Below, piece by piece: positions 13,401-28,400 of a DNA stretch of 64,000 nucleotides (positions are counted from its first letter, which is position 1; the number at the start of each line of letters is the position of its first letter). Location of the stretch: NCBI RefSeq assembly GCF_037975245.1, contig NC_092583.1, forward strand, positions 291,764 through 355,763. Reading direction: 5' to 3'. This DNA is from Apostichopus japonicus. Its lineage: Eukaryota > Echinodermata > Holothuroidea > Aspidochirotida > Stichopodidae. The notes beneath the pieces were generated by a model, which saw nothing but the letters and a program-made list of their open reading frames with translations, did not search any database and was not told the origin of the DNA. The position numbers were made by a program, and so were the translations under genes.

Positions 13401-16400
13401 TACATTACTTAGTATTTTACATAGCCTATTTTTAAATAATTTTCATGTTTAAAATATATTCCAATTTTTTTTTGAAATTTTCCGTTTGTGATTTTCTAAA
13501 TGGATAGTTCATTTGCGGCAGGTTAAACGGTAACCGTTTAAACGGTCACATCCTTATTGGAAATAGTACTCCTTAGAAACAATACAAGATTCTGCTCAGA
13601 TGTACTTACATGTATGATGTAGCAACATTGGAAACAATACTCATTAGTAATAATACAAGATTCTGCAGATGTACTTACATGTATGATGTAGCAACATTGG
13701 AAATATTACTCATTAGTAATAATACAAGATTCTGCTGAGATGTACTTACATGTATGATGTACCAACATTGGAAATATTACTCATTAGTAATAATACAAGA
13801 TTCTGCTCAGATGTACTTACATGTATGATGTAGCAACATTGGAAATATTACTCATTAGTAATAATACAAGATTCTGCTCAGATGTACTTACAAATATGAT
13901 GTAGCAACATTGGAAATATTACTCATTAGTAATAATACAAGATTCTGCTCAGATGTACTTACAAATATGATGTAGCAACATTGGAAATATTACTCATTAG
14001 TAATAATACAAGATTCTACTCAGATGTACTTACATGTATGATGTAGCAACATTGGAAATATTACTCATTAGTAATAATACAAGATTCTACTCAGATGTAC
14101 TTACATGTATGATGTAGCAACATTGGAAATATTACTCATTAGTAATAATACAAGATTCTGCTCAGATGTAAGTATGATGTACCAACATTGGAAATATTAC
14201 TCATTAGTAATAATACAAGATTCTACTCAGATGTACTTACAAATATGATGTAGCAACATTGGAAATATTACTCATTAGTAATAATACAAGATTCTGCTCA
14301 GATGTACTTACATGTATGATGTACCAACATTGGAAATATTACTCATTAGTAATAATACAAGATTCTACTCAGATGTACTTACAAATATGATGTAGCAACA
14401 TTGTAAATATTACTCATTAGTAATAATACAAGATTCTGCTCAGATGTACTTACATGTATGATGTACCAACATTGGAAATATTACTCATTAGTAATAATAC
14501 AAGATTCTACTCAGATGTACTTACAAATATGATGTAGCAACATTGTAAATATTACTCATTAGTAATAATACAAGATTCTGCTCAGATGTACTTACAAATA
14601 TGATGTACCAACATTGGAAATATTACTCATTAGTAATAATACAAGATTCTACTCAGATGTACTTACATGTATGATGTAGCAACATTGGAAACAATACTCA
14701 TTAGTAATAATACAAGCTTCTACTCAGATGTACTTACATGTATGATGTACCAACATTGGGAATATTACTCATTAGTAATAATACAAGATTCTACTCAGAT
14801 GTACTTACATGTATGATGTAGCAACATTGGAAACAATACTCATTAGTAATAATACAAGATTCTGCTCAGATGTACTTACATGTATGATGTACCAACATTG
14901 GGAATATTACTCATTAGTAATAATACAAGATTCTGCTCAGATGTACTTACATGTATGATGTAGCAACATTGGAAATATTACTCATTAGTAATAATACAAG
15001 ATTCTGCTCAGATGTACTTACATGTATGATGTACCAACATTGGGAATATTACTCATTAGTAATAATACAAGATTCTGCTCAGATGTACTTACAAATATGA
15101 TGTAGTAACATTGGAAATATTACTCATTAGTAATAATACAAGATTCTGCTCAGATGTACTTACATGTATGATGTACCAACATTGGAAATATTACTCATTA
15201 GTAATAATACAAGATTCTACTCAGATGTACTTACATGTATGATGTACAAACATTGGAAATATTACTCATTAGTAATAATACAAGATTCTGCAGATGTACT
15301 TACATGTATGATGTAGCGACATTGGAAATATTACTCATTAGTAATAATACAAGATTCTGCTCAGATGTACTTACATGTATGATGTAGCAACATTGGAAAT
15401 ATTACTCATTAGTAATAATACAAGATTCTACTCAGATGTACTTACATGTATGATGTACCGACATTGGAAATATTACTCATTAGTAATAATACAAGATTCT
15501 GCTCAGATGTACTTACATGTATGATGTAGCAACATTGGAAATATTACTCATTAGTAATAATACAAGATTCTACTCAGATGTACTTACATGTATGATGTAG
15601 CAACATTGGAAATATTACTCATTAGTAATAATACAAGATTCTACTCAGATGTACTTACAAGTATGATGTAGCAACATTGGAAACAATACTCATTAGTAAT
15701 AATACAAGCTTCTACTCAGATGTACTTACATGTATGATGTAGCAACATTGGAAATATTACTCATTAGTAATAATACAAGATTCTACTCAGATGTACTTAC
15801 AAATATGATGTAGCAACATTGGAAATATTACTCATTAGTAATAATACAAGCTTCTACTCAGATGTACTTACATGTATGATGTAGCAACATTGGAAATATT
15901 ACTCATTAGTAATAATACAAGATTCTGCTGAGATGTACTTACAAGTATGATGTAGCGACATTGGAAATATTACTCATAAGTAATAATACAAGATTCTACT
16001 CAGATGTACTTACATGTATGATGTAGCAACATTGTAAATATTACTCATTAGTAATAATACAAGATTCTACTCAGATGTACTTACAAATATGATGTAGCAA
16101 CATTGGAAATATTACTCATTAGTAATAATACAAGATTCTGCTCAGATGTACTTACAAATATGATGTAGCAACATTGGAAATATTACTCATTAGTAATAAT
16201 ACAAGATTCTACTCAGATGTACTTACAAGTATGATGTAGCAACATTGGAAATATTACTCATTAGTAATAATACAAGATTCTGCTCAGATGTACTTACAAA
16301 TATGATGTAGCAACATAGGAAATATTACTCATAAGTAATAATACAAGATTCTACTCAGATGTACTTACATGTATGATGTACCAACATTGGAAATATTACT

Positions 16401-19400
16401 CATTAGTAATAATACAAGATTCTACTCAGATGTACTTACAAGTATGATGTAGCAACATTGGAAATATTACTCATTAGTAATAATACAAGATTCTGCTCAG
16501 ATGTACTTACAAATATGATGTAGCAACATTGGAAATATTACTCATAAGTAATAATACAAGCTTCTTCTAAGATGTACTTACATGTATGATGTAGCGATAT
16601 TGGGAATATTACTCATTAGTAATAATACAAGATTCTGCTCAGATGTACTTACAAATATGATGTAGCAACATTGGAAATATTACTCATAAGTAATAATACA
16701 AGATTCTACTCAGATGTACTTACATGTATGATATACCAACATTGGGAATATAGTACTCATAAGTAATGCTTCCAGATATTGCTGATGTCAGATAAAGCTC
16801 AATGGTGAGATCTAGTATACTAGGACCTTGACTGAAGAAGGTTTCTTGGATATCATCTGACTCATGAATAATAGTCATTGTTTGAAACCAACTTCGATCT
16901 ATTGTAGATGGAGATGAGCCAGATCCACGAAAAAAGTCCCCAAGTCCAGAAGATATGGCTGCAAATAAATGAAAAATATCAAGAATATGACCAATGTTTT
17001 ACCCAAGTCAAAGGGGATATAGTAACAGCACTCAACTTATCCTTTCAGACAAACCCAAGTGTATTTATATTCATGTTTATTTAATCTCAACAAGTCTGTA
17101 ATTCTATTTCACTGCTTCCAGAGCCTATTATTTCTTGATCACAGACCTCTTTTCCTATATGGGAATGTGAAAACTATGAATTACTGTGAGACAAGCACAA
17201 CATATTATGTGTAGGTTTAAAGCCAGTATGGAAAGTATTAATTGCCCTATAGTTCTCAACCTCTGCTGAACAATACTAATACTGACCTATGCTACATATC
17301 TAGCATGAGACATACCAACCAAAGCCAGTATGGAAAGTATATATTGCCTGATAGTCCTCAGCCTCTGCTGAATAATACTAAAACTGCATTATATGCTAGA
17401 TATCTAAATGATTCCAAACTCTTGGAATTAATCAATTGCAACAAATGTTCCAAGCCCTTATCATGAACACATAATGCATAATGCTGGTAATTAATCTACA
17501 AACCATATCATAACATAGCATTTGAGAGAACAGATCAATCATTTGAAAGGTAATAAATAGTACAGTCTGTTATGAATGTTCCTTGCTTACCAATGTGGTT
17601 TCCACTTTGTAGGTCTGAATTCCTTACAATCAAAGATACAGCCCCCATCGGAATGGTGTGGACATTGTTGAACTCTGAAAGACCAAGGACACATCTTTAG
17701 TCACCAGTGGAGTCAAAGAGAATGCTCTGTGGCAGATCCGCCTCAATCTGTCTTGTGCTAGTTTATTACACTTTAATAACAGTGCCATCAATTAGGACAC
17801 TTTGGAATAACAACTAATCTTAAAAGAGGACAAAACACAACAGAAAAATGAAGTTGCACAAATATCTGTTTGTTCAATGCAGACAAACAAAACATAGAAT
17901 TTTCCTTTTAAAACTGGAAATGATCTGATACCTTTGGAAAGCTACAAAAATGGCACACTTGCTCTATTATCAGAATAACTAATATGTACCAGTAATAACT
18001 AATCTGTACCAGTAATAACTAATCTGTACAAGTAATACGCTAATATATTCTGATCCTGATTCCACACATTCTCTAATATCAGAATAACCAATCTGTACCA
18101 GTAATAACTAATCTGTACCAGTAATAACTAATCTGTACCAGTAATAACTGATCTGTACCAGTAATACCCTAACACTAATCTGATCCTAATTCCACACATT
18201 CTCTAATATCAGAATAACCAATCTGTACCAGTAATAACTAATCTGTACCAGTAACACCCTAACACTATTCTGATCCTGATTCCACACATTCTCTAATATC
18301 AGAATAACCAATCTGTACCAGTAATAACCAATCTGTACCATTAATAACTAATCTGTACCAGTAACACCCTAACACTATTCTGATCCTGATTCCACACATT
18401 CTCTAATATCAGAATAACCAATCTGTACCAGTAATAACTGATCTGTACCAGTAATACCCTAACACTAATCTGATCCTAATTCCACACATTCTCTAATATC
18501 AGAATAACCAATCTGTACCAGTAATAACTAATCTGTACCAGTAATAACCAATCTGTACCAGTAATAACCAATCTGTACCATTAATAACTAATCTGTACCA
18601 GTAACACCCTAACACTATTCTGATCCTGATTCCACACATTCTCTAATATCAGAATAACCAATCTGTACCAGTAATAACTGATCTGTACCAGTATTACCCT
18701 AACACTAATCTGATCCTAATTCCACACATTCTCTAATATCAGAATAACCAATCTGTACCAGTAATAACTAATCTGTACCAGTAACACCCTAACACTATTC
18801 TGATCCTGATTCCACACATTCTCTAATATCAGAATAACCAATCTGTACCAGTAATAACCAATCTGTACCATTAATAACTTATCTGTACCAGTAACACCCT
18901 AACACTATTCTGATCCTGATTCCACACTTTCTCTTATATCAGAATAACCAATCTGTACCAGTAATAACTGATCTGTACCAGTAATACCCTAACACTAATC
19001 TGATCCTAATTCCACACATTCTCTAATATCAGAATAACCAATCTGTACCAGTAATAACTAATCTGTACCAGTAACACCCTAACACTATTCTGATCCTGAT
19101 TCCACACATTCTCAAATATCAGAATAACCAATCTGTACCAGTAATTACTAATCTGTACCAGTAACACCCTAACACTATTCTGATCCTGATTCCACACTTT
19201 CTCTTATATCAGAATAACCAATCTGTACCAGTAATAACTGATCTGTACCAGTAACACCCTAACACTAATCTGATCCTAATTCCACACATTCTCTTATATC
19301 AGAATAACCAATCTGTACCAGTAATAACTGATCTGTACCAGTAATACCCTAACACTAATCTGATCCTAATTCCACACATTCTCTAATATCAGAATAACCA

Positions 19401-22400
19401 GTCTGTACCAGTAATAACTAATCTGTACCAGTAACACCCTAACACTATTCTGATCCTGATTCCACACATTCTCTAATATCAGAATAACCAATCTGTACCA
19501 GTAATAACTAATCTGTACCAGTAACACCCTAACACTATTCTGATCCTGATTCCACACTTTCTCTTATATCAGAATAACCAATCTGTACCAGTAATAACTA
19601 ATCTGTACCAGTAACACCCTAACACTCTTCTGATCCTAATTCCACACATTCTCTAATATCAGAATAACCAATCTGTACCAGTAATAACTAATCTGTACCA
19701 GTAACACCCTAACACTATTCTGATCCTGATTCCACACTTTCTCTTATATCAGAATAACCAATCTGTACCAGTAATAACTGATCTGTACCAGTAACACCCT
19801 AACACTAATCTGATCCTAATTCCACACATTCTCTAATATCAGAATAACCAATCTGTACCAGTAATAACTAATCTGTACCAGTAACACCCTAACACTATTC
19901 TGATCCTGATTCCACACATTCTCTAATATCAGAATAACCAATCTGTACCAGTAATAACCAATCTGTACCAGTAATAACCAATCTGTACCAGTAACACCCT
20001 AACACTATTCTGATCCTGATTCCACACTTTCTCTTATATCAGAATAACCAATCTGTACCAGTTATAACTAAGCTGTACCAGTAATAACTAATCTGTACAA
20101 GTAATAACTAATCTGTACAAGTAATGACTAATCTGTACTAGTAATACCACAACACTTCTCAGTAGACTGGATTCCACACCTTTAATATCAGAATAACCAG
20201 TATTACCCTAACAATTTAAGCTGCATTAAGATGGTTTACAATTCCAATTTGGCCCACTTAGCCAAACTTTCTGGGGGGATTTAAGTTTTCAGTGGACATT
20301 AATAATGTAGGTGGTAATTGCTCCAATTTAATGCATCAAAATATTTGCTATACATGTACCTGACAGAGTCCCAGAATTAACTGTTCCACTAACTTGTGTA
20401 CATGTTGAGCCATCTCCATTGCAGATTCGACAAACATCGTAACAAATTCCACTTCCAGGCACGCCATCACATCCAAATTCCTGCAATTTCCATTGAGAGA
20501 AACGAGTTGCAAATAACATTATAATTATACTAAACTGTATGTTATTTTTCTCTCAGTTAATAATTATACTCTTAAAATAAAGTCTACTTGGAAACAAAAT
20601 GCTATCAGACTGAGCTAACCTTTTACGCTTTGAGTATTAATTAGCAAGTAAAATAATTTGGACACTTTACTTTTTCCACACACACTGCTTCTACACACTT
20701 GAAGAGCTTTGACCATTCACTAAGGTCATGGTCCCAGCAATCTGTGCCATTCACTTTCACAGACTGTTCAGTATATTGACTGCAACTGATCCATCACTTA
20801 GAACCACTTACCACACAAGCTGCTTCTACACACTTGAAGAGCTTTGACCATTCACTAAGGTCATGGTCCCAGCAATCTGTGCCATTCACTTTCACAGACT
20901 GTTCAGTATATTGACTGCAACTGATCCATCACTTAGAACCACTTACCACACAAGCTGCTTCTACACACTTGAAGAGCTTTGACCATTCACTAAGGTCATG
21001 GTCCCAGCAATCTGTGCCATTCACTTTCACAGACTGTTCAGTATATTGACTGCAACTGATCCATCACTTAGAACCACTTACCACACAAGCTGCTTCTACA
21101 CACTTGAAGAACTTTGACCATTCACTAAGGTCATGGTCCCAGCAATCTGTGCCATTCACTTTCACAGACTGTTCAGTATATTGACTGCAACTGATCCATC
21201 ACTTAGAACCACTTACCACACAAGCTGCTTCTACACACTTGAAGAGCTTTGACCATTCACTAAGGTCATGGTCCCAGCAATCTGTGGCATTCACTTTCAC
21301 AGACTGTTTAGTATATTGACTGCAACTGATCCATCACTTAGAACCACTTACCACACAAGCTGCTTCTACACACTTGAAGAGCTTTGACCATTCACTAAGG
21401 TCATGGTCCCAGCAATCTGTGCCATTCACTTTCACAGACTGTTCAGTATATTGACTGCAACTGATCCATCACTTAGAACCACTTACCACACAAGCTGCTT
21501 CTACACACTTGAAGAGCTTTGACCATTCACTAAGGTCATGGTCCCAGCAATCTGTGCCATTCACTTTCACAGACTGTTCAGTATATTGACTGCAACTGAT
21601 CCATCACTTAGAACCACTTACCACACAAGCTGCTTCTACACACTTGAAGAGCTTTGACCATTCACTAAGGTCATGGTCCCAGCAATCTGTGCCATTCACT
21701 TTCACAGACTGTTCAGTATATTGACTGCAACTGATCCATCACTTAGAACCACTTACCACACAAGCTGCTTCTACACACTTGAAGAGCTTTGACCATTCAC
21801 TAAGGTCATGGTCCCAGCAATCTGTGCCATTCACTTTCACAGACTGTTCAGTATATTGACTGCAACTGATCCATAACTTAGAACCACTTACCACACAAGC
21901 TGCTTCTACACACTTGAAGAACTTTGACCATTCACTAAGGTCATGGTCCCAGCAATCTGTGCCATTCACTTTCACAGACTGTTCAGTATATTGACTGCAA
22001 CTGATCCATCACTTAGAACCACTTACCACACAAGCTGCTTCTACACACTTGAAGAGCTTTGACCATTCACTAAGGTCATGGTCCCAGCAATCTGTGGCAT
22101 TCACTTTCACAGACTGTTTAGTATATTGACTGCAACTGATCCATCACTTAGAACCACTTAACACACAAGCTGCTTCTACACACTTGAAGAGCTTTGACCA
22201 TTCACTAAGGTCATGGTCCCAGCAATCTGTGGCATTCACTTTCACAGACTGTTCAGTATATTGACTGCAACTGATCCATCACTTAGAACCACTTACCACA
22301 CAAGCTGCTTCTACACACTTGAAGAGCTTTGACCATTCACTAAGGTCATGGTCCCAGCAATCTGTGCCATTCACTTTCACAGACTGTTCAGTATATTGAC

Positions 22401-25400
22401 TGCAACTGATCCATAACTTAGAACCACTTACCACACAAGCTGCTTCTACACACCTGAAGAGCTTTGACCATTCACTAAGGTCATGGTCCCAGCAATCTGT
22501 GCCATTCACTTTCACAGACTGTTCAGTATATTGACTGCAACTGATCCATCACTTAGAACCACTTACCACACAAGCTGCTTCTACACACTTGAAGAGCTTT
22601 GACCATTCACTAAGGTCATGGTCCCAGCAATCTGTGCCATTCACTTTCACAGACTGTTCAGTATATTGACTGCAACTGATCCATCACTTAGAACCACTTA
22701 CCACACAAGCTGCTTCTACACACTTGAAGAGCTTTGACCATTCACTAAGGTCATGGTCCCAGCAATCTGTGCCATTCACTTTCACAGACTGTTCAGTATA
22801 TTGACTGCAACTGATCCATAACTTAGAACCACTTACCACACAAGCTGCTTCTACACACTTGAAGAACTTTGACCATTCACTAAGGTCATGGTCCCAGCAA
22901 TCTGTGCCATTCACTTTCACAGACTGTTCAGTATATTGACTGCAACTGATCCATCACTTAGAACCACTTACCACACAAGCTGCTTCTACACACTTGAAGA
23001 GCTTTGACCATTCACTAAGGTCATGGTCCCAGCAATCTGTGGCATTCACTTTCACAGACTGTTTAGTATATTGACTGCAACTGATCCATCACTTAGAACC
23101 ACCTAACACACAAGCTGCTTCTACACACTTGAAGAGCTTTGACCATTCACTAAGGTCATGGTCCCAGCAATCTGTGCCATTCACTTTCATAGACTGTTCA
23201 GTATATTGACTGCAACTGATCCATCACTTAGAACCACTTACCACACAAGCTGCTTCTACACACTTGAAGAGCTTTGACCATTCACTAAGGTCATGGTCCC
23301 AGCAATCTGTGCCATTCACTTTCACAGACTGTTCAGTATATTGACTGCAACTGATCCATCACTTAGAACCACTTACCACACAAGCTGCTTCTACACACTT
23401 GAAGAGCTTTGACCATTCACTAAGGTCATGGTCCCAGCAATCTGTGCCATTCACTTTCACAGACTGTTCAGTATATTGACTGCAACTGATTCATCACTTA
23501 GAACCACTTACCACACAAGCTGCTTCTACACACTTGAAGAGCTTTGACCATTCACTAAGGTCATGGTCCCAGCAATCTGTGCCATCCACATTTTGGAATG
23601 GTGGTCTCAACTCACCAAGTGAGCCTGCCTGACAAGGGTTTTGACAGTAAAATCGTTCTGGAGATTAAAAGAGACCAAAATTGAGCTACCTTGTTGTGCA
23701 AAGAGTTCAAAGATGTCCCATAATTATTGATTACCATGTGGGAGACATTGACATGTGGTTGTGATGGAAAGTGAGGGTGTGTGTGCATATGTGTGTATTT
23801 GTATGACTGATATTTGATAGTTGGTGTGTATTTGTCATACTAAGTAAAAGAACTCTATTGAAATTGTGGAGACTGAAGGTCATGTCAGGTCTTAGTTCAT
23901 GAAGGACAACTTGGTTGAACTTCATACTTGATGCGTAAACTTTCCTTGGTGAGTACAAAATGTATTGAAAATGGTGCAGGTAGAACCTGGTCAGCATGGG
24001 TAAAAGTCAATAAATAATGTTAATAGTGAACCTTGGATGGACTTCAGATTGGGTATGTGGATCCACCTTAGTGAGTACAAGCACTTTTGAAGGTCAAAAG
24101 ATTAATTGAGGTCAACAGCAGTCAAAGTTGGAAACCATAAGATGCACAATAGCTCCTATATTAATGCTTGGATGGCATTCAAACTTGGCATATAGATTGC
24201 ATCTTATTGAGTATAAGAATCCTACCTTCTTTCCAGGTCAATAGATATAAAAGAATGCAAGTGATTGAAGACTTCATGCACATAGATTTACTCTTACGCA
24301 GTTCTTGCAGCCATCTTTATCAGTTTGGGCCACAAGGAGGTCAGAAAGTTAAGTGGATTATAACTTCTTGGAGGACTGCCATCAATAAATCAAACAAGGA
24401 GTCAAATTTCTGAGCTTCTGATGGCCAATTTATGTAGAAAATTTATTTGGGAAGAGGATATTAGTTGTCAAAACATTTTGCTCAAGAATGGGCTTCAGCC
24501 AGATTTTTGGCAATATTTTAGCCCCTGTTAAAGAGAAAACTTCTAATTTGTGACTAGTTGATTTGAGGTTAAATCCAAAGCAGATGCATGCTGCCAGTCA
24601 AATCAAATTGGATGGTGTTTTCTTGCTTGAAATTGGAAAATTTGGTTTTACTACTGTAATAATAGTTACCATTCTACAAATATGAAGATGATACTTTTCT
24701 CTTTAAGCTGATGATATTCCTTTAATTGTTTGAAGCAGCTTATCTACCTTACCTAGAATGTTGGACCCAAATAGAGCAGACCAACTGTGAGTGACGCCAT
24801 TACGAGGCACGTCATCTGACTCAGCACACTGCTCATTGCGGTGGTCATCTGGGACATTCCCACAAGACTGAAAAACAGACAAAAGGAGAACCATGCAGAA
24901 GAAATGTGGTCAGTTGTCTAAACTCCCACTAGTACATATGTAACCGCATTCACAGTAAATAAAGATTCAATCAATCAGGTATGTAGAAATGTAATCTCCC
25001 TCACTGTGACTAAAGATTCAATCAATCAATCAGCTATTTAGATATGTAACCTCATTCACTGTGACTAAAGGTTCAATCTCATTCACTCAATCAATCAGGT
25101 ATATAGATATGTAATCTCCTTCACAGTGACTAAAGATTCAATCAATCAGGTATGTACATATGTAATCTCCTTCACAGTGACTAAAGATTCAATCAATCAA
25201 TCAGTTATGTAGATATGTAACCTCCCTCACTGTGACTAAAGATTCAATCAATCAATCAGGTATGTACATATGTAATCTCCCTCACTGACTAAAGATTCAA
25301 TCAATCAATCAATCAGGTATGAAGATATGTAATCGCATTCACAGTGACTAAAGATTCAATTTATCAATCAGGTATGTAGATATGTAATCTCCCTCACTGT

Positions 25401-28400
25401 GACTAAAGATTCAATCAATCAGGTATGTAGATATGTAACTTCCTTCACTGTGACTAAAGATACAATCAATCAATCAGGTATGTACATATGTAATCTCCCT
25501 CACTGACTAAAGATTCAATCAATCAATCAATCAGGTATGAAGATATGTAATCGCATTCACAGTGACTAAAGATTCAATCAATCAATCAGGTATGTACATA
25601 TGTAATCTCATTCACTGTGACTAAAGATTCAATCAATCAATCAGGTATGTACATAAATGTTATCTCCTTCACAGTGACTAAAGATTCAATCAATCAAGTA
25701 TGTAGATATGAAATCTACTTCACTGTGACTAAAGTTTCAATCAATCAATCAGGTATGTACATAAATGTTATCTCCTTCACAGTGACCAAAGATTCAATCA
25801 ATCATCAATCAGGTATGTACATATGTAATCCAATTGCTAAGCCTCATTGCTTCAAATGTCACTGCCTTTTATCCACTCGGCCACAGCACCGGCAAATACA
25901 AATCTTCCTAAGCCATTGAAGGATCACATCAAGTCATCAAAACCTGGTAATGGTTCTAGGTATCTATGCATCAAATCCATCGAAATGTTCATTAAATTCA
26001 CCCATTTTGGTAATCTATCCCAGCGAGGAGAATCTAAGAGGTCATTACCAACTAAGGAATGGATAGGTCATCCTATAGAGCACATAATTAGCTCACTAGC
26101 TTGAATCCTGTCCTAGCCAAAACTCCCTTTGCTGTTTCAAAGTTATTTCCTGTCCTTCCCCCTTGCAGTGAGCACCACCCACCATACCCAAGAATCAAAA
26201 GGTGCTTACCACATCTCTGTTACACAAAGTAATTTCCTGTCCTTCCCCCTTGCAGTGAGCACCACCCACTGTACCCAAGAATCAAAAGGAGCTTACCACA
26301 TCTCTGTTACACAAAGTAATTTCCTGTCCTTCCCCCTTGCAGTGAGCACCACCCACTGTACCAAAGAATCAAAAGGAGCTTACCACATCTCTGTTACACA
26401 AAGTAATTTCCTGTCCTTCCCCCTCGCAGTGAGCACTACCCCACTGTACCCAAGAATCAAAAGGAGCTTACCTCATATCTGTTACACAAAGTAATTTCCT
26501 GTCCTTCCCCCTTGCAGTGAGCACTACCCCACTGTACCTAAGAATCAAAAGGAGCTTACCACATCTCTGTTACACAAAGTAATTTCCTGTCCTTCCCCCT
26601 TGCAGTGAGCACCACCCACTGTACCAAAGAATCAAAAGGAGCGTACCACATCTCTGTTACACAAAGTAATTTCCTGTCCTTCCCCCTTGCAGTGAGCACT
26701 ACCCTACTGTACCAAAGAATCAAAAGGAGCTTACCACATCTCTGTTACACAAAGTAATTTCCTGTCCTTCCCCCTTGCAGTGAGCACTACCCCACTGTAC
26801 CAAAGAATCAAAAGGAGCTTACCACATCTCTGTTACACAAAGTAATTTCCTGTCCTTCCCCCTTGCAGTGAGCACTACCCCACTGTACCCAAGAATCAAA
26901 AAGAAGCTTACCACATCTCTGTTACACAAAGTAATTTCCTGTACTTCCCCCTCGCAGTGAGCACCACCCACTGTACCAAAGAATCAAAAGGAGCTTACCA
27001 CATCTCTGTTACACAAAGTAATTTCCTGTCCTTCCCCCTCGCAGTGAGCACTACCCCACTGTACCCAAGAATCAAAAGAAGCTTACCACATCTCTGTTAC
27101 ACAAAGTAATTTCCTGTCATTCCCCCTTGCAGTGAGCACTACCCCACTGTACCTAAGAATCAAAAGGAGCTTACCACATCTCTGTTACACAAAGTAATTT
27201 CCTGTCCTTCCCCCTTGCAGTGAGCACCACCCACTGTACCAAAGAATCAAAAGGAGCGTACCACATCTCTGTTACACAAAGTAATTTCCTGTCCTTCCCC
27301 CTTGCAGTGAGCACTACCCCACTGTACCAAAGAATCAAAAGGAGCTTACCACATCTCTGTTACACAAAGTAATTTCCTGTCCTTCCCCCTTGCAGTGAGC
27401 ACCACCCACTGTACCAAAGAATCAAAAGGAGCTTACCACATCTCTGTTACACAAAGTAATTTCCTGTCCTTCCCCCTTGCAGTGAGCACTACCCCACTGT
27501 ACCCAAGAATCAAAAGGAGCTTACCACATCTCTGTTACACAAAGTAATTTCCTGTCCTTCCCCCTTGCAGTGAGCACTACCCCACTGTACCAAAGAATCA
27601 AAAGGAGCTTACCACATCTCTGTTACACAAAGTAATTTCCTGTCCTTCCCCCTTGCAGTGAGCACTACCCCACTGTACCAAAGAATCAAAAGGAGCTTAC
27701 CACATCTCTGTTACACAAAGTAATTTCCTGTCCTTCCCCCTTGCAGTGAGCACTACCCCAGTGTACCCAAGAATCAAAAGGAGCTTACCACATCTCTGTT
27801 ACACAAAGTAATTTCCTGTCCTTCCCCCTCGCAGTGAGCACCACCCCACTGAGGCTTTGGATTATCACATAATCTCTGTCGAATCTGAACCCCACAGTCA
27901 CATGTTCTGGAGCAGGTTCCATCCACCCACTCACCCCACACACCATCGACGGGTTCTGGAATATCAGCAGAGGAGATGCATATACCATCAAGACATATCT
28001 AAAGGAAAGGAATACAAGAAAAATGCAACTATCATGATTAAATTATGTAACATAACTAAAGGAAAGAAATACAAGAAAAATGCAATTATCATGATTAAAT
28101 TATCAACATTTAACTAAAGGAAAGGAATACAAGAAAAATGCAATCATCATCATTAAATTATGTAACATAGCTAAAGGAAATAAATACAAGAAACTTGCAA
28201 TTATCATCATTAAATTATGTCATATAACTAAAGGAAAGAAATACAAGAAAATTGCAATCATCATCATCATTAAATTATGCAACAGAAGTTAACCAATCTT
28301 CCCACAAAAACCAGCTTTGCATTGGTCAATATGTGTGTTATATTTGCTAACTGACCTTATAGGCTCCACAGATAAAGTGGAAAAATCAACAAGTAGATTT

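Noticed and set aside
21739-22920. 78-codon minus-strand frames with two copies of the Cys-rich segment
   Set aside because: They arise only where a unit variant removes the usual TGA, and they cross donor sequences. They are array copies, not extra protein modules.
26132-27850. CRISPR-like regular spacing of repeats
   Set aside because: Whole units are repeated without unique spacers, in a eukaryotic intron. This is a minisatellite.
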